Origin: Prevotella sp. UBA6447
GTDB lineage: Bacteria > Bacteroidota > Bacteroidia > Bacteroidales > Bacteroidaceae
NCBI GenBank assembly: GCA_002437115.1
Contig: DJOD01000039.1
Location: 9,234-73,233, forward strand
DNA length: 64,000 nt
Direction: 5' to 3'
The first letter of the stretch is position 1. Each line of letters opens with the position of its first letter. Shown piece by piece: positions 63,230-64,000 of this stretch. The position numbers and the translations under genes were made by a program. The notes beneath the pieces are model-generated. The model made no database searches. It was given only the letters and a program-made list of their open reading frames with translations, and was not told where the DNA came from.

Positions 63230-64000
63230 TTAAACTCTTCTAGGCTTCATGGCACATCCTAAAGACCAAACCATATTTGAGATTCGCTTCCAGTCCTCAG
63301 ATTGACATTCACGCAATTTGAAATCTGAAGAATTCAAATTGTTATTACCCATATACTCCAAAGATTCCTTTAAAACGTCTTCACCGAATCCCTGCATTAA
63401 AACTTTAGTGCATTTTTTGTTCGATGCAATATTCTTCTCCAAATTCACATCAAATGCACCTGTTAGTTGCAAAGCACTTTTACATACATTATAAAAACTA
63501 TAATCGACTTTATAAATCTTAGCCATTAGTTCACTACTAATCCCCTTTTTGAAGTCAAAATATTGCAAAAACGAACTACAATTTTCTGCGTCGTTGATTA
63601 TTTTGAGTTTATTGATCTTGTTTCTTCCAACTTTTGTATTTCGCACTTTCTGTATGACATCAAATGGAATCAGATTCTCGAGTTCATGCACATTCAATGC
63701 ATATAGCCATAAGAGTCTTCTATGTGTAGCCTTAACATACTCAGTTACCCCCAACAACGTTTCGCCTATTGGACACAAAGGATATTTCTTATCGCTGTCG
63801 CATATAGCAAGACAAGGATAATCTTTGTATCTATCAAGAACCTCAACAATGGTACCTCCACCTCCATTACCTTCGATGACATTAATGGTATAAGTTGGCT
63901 CCATTTGATTAGCCATCATAAAATTAGTGCCATAGAGATAAAATGCACTATCCTTGACGTTTTCACACACCAAATAATTAGGGTGTCCAGTTAGATGTTC
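63230..64000 (-). CDS. TOPRIM-like nuclease domain protein, 5' end beyond the window
   Basis: 256 residues visible; the frame is open to the right edge, so the true start lies outside. LVCENVKDSAFYLYG corresponds to the acidic E...D motif of TOPRIM (EG..D), and CLAICDSDKKYP supplies the DxD; GNGGGGTIVEVLDRY lies between. Later LNVHELENLIPFDVIQ and FDFKKGISSELMAKIY are helical. Resembles DUF4435/OLD-type TOPRIM proteins of defence systems; specific family not confirmed. Confidence 0.55.
   Translation of the reverse strand, partial: EHLTGHPNYLVCENVKDSAFYLYGTNFMMANQMEPTYTINVIEGNGGGGTIVEVLDRYKDYPCLAICDSDKKYPLCPIGETLLGVTEYVKATHRRLLWLYALNVHELENLIPFDVIQKVRNTKVGRNKINKLKIINDAENCSSFLQYFDFKKGISSELMAKIYKVDYSFYNVCKSALQLTGAFDVNLEKNIASNKKCTKVLMQGFGEDVLKESLEYMGNNNLNSSDFKLRECQSEDWKRISNMVWSLGCAMKPRRV

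Noticed and set aside
61728..64000. PARIS (AriA-AriB) system
   Set aside because: ATPase and TOPRIM-like gene are separated by an acetyltransferase remnant, and the ATPase has another immediate partner; kept only as a comparison in the findings.

Overview
The window looks like chromosome from a member of the Bacteroidota, most likely Prevotellaceae. Evidence: many promoters fit the Bacteroidota form TTTG-N19/20-TAnnTTTG rather than -35/-10 boxes; lipoproteins and outer-membrane proteins are of Bacteroidota type (a lipidated TamA homologue, Porin_10-like and DUF5686-like barrels, TlpA with an N-terminal DUF4369-like domain); and rpmB-rpmG is followed by the Bacteroidota-specific DUF4295 gene. 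Assignment below phylum is inference.

Layout. 0-3 kb: end of a phosphonate operon (aepY, phnW, edge-truncated cytidylyltransferase-like gene). 3-31 kb: core genes: pheT-yebC; a small lipoprotein; mtaB and a GT2; a long minus-strand series (DUF4468, two-TM protein, porin, menA, HD protein, TlpA protein); mazG-lipoprotein-rnz divergent from valS; two divergent paralogues with a remnant of a third; tRNA-Lys; a clostripain-like lipoprotein protease; a CDF transporter; an OmpH/Skp-like lipoprotein; pepD; tamL. 31-47 kb: engB-ABC-F ATPase, a DUF5686-like barrel, a 194-bp MITE-like element at the carB stop codon, carB-carA, purF, a Wza-like export lipoprotein, an unexplained structured intergenic region, uxaC, ansA, and rpmB-rpmG-DUF4295.

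48-64 kb is accessory DNA, almost all on the minus strand and visibly AT-richer from about 51.7 to 59 kb. It is an exopolysaccharide locus (three GT4 glycosyltransferases, pyruvyl transferase, iron-sulfur F420-hydrogenase-beta-like protein, DUF6625-type protein, NTP_transf_5-type protein). It is broken up by defence-like genes: a Panacea-domain antitoxin with a small partner, a frameshifted DGQHR-domain gene fused in frame to the stump of an acyltransferase-3 gene, a probably frameshifted FRG-domain gene, a two-gene AAA-ATPase plus 155-residue module, and a TOPRIM-like gene running off the right edge. Three decayed or 3'-only pieces of serine-acetyltransferase-like (left-handed beta-helix) genes lie between these modules. 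This suggests repeated module exchange at acetyltransferase genes and is the most unusual feature of the window.

How genes work together: aepY, phnW and the cytidylyltransferase would turn phosphonopyruvate into 2-aminoethylphosphonate and then an activated CMP form for decorating surface glycans; PEP mutase is not visible here. carA/carB and purF serve pyrimidine/arginine and purine synthesis. The exopolysaccharide genes build surface polymer. The interspersed modules are candidate toxin-antitoxin or anti-phage genes.
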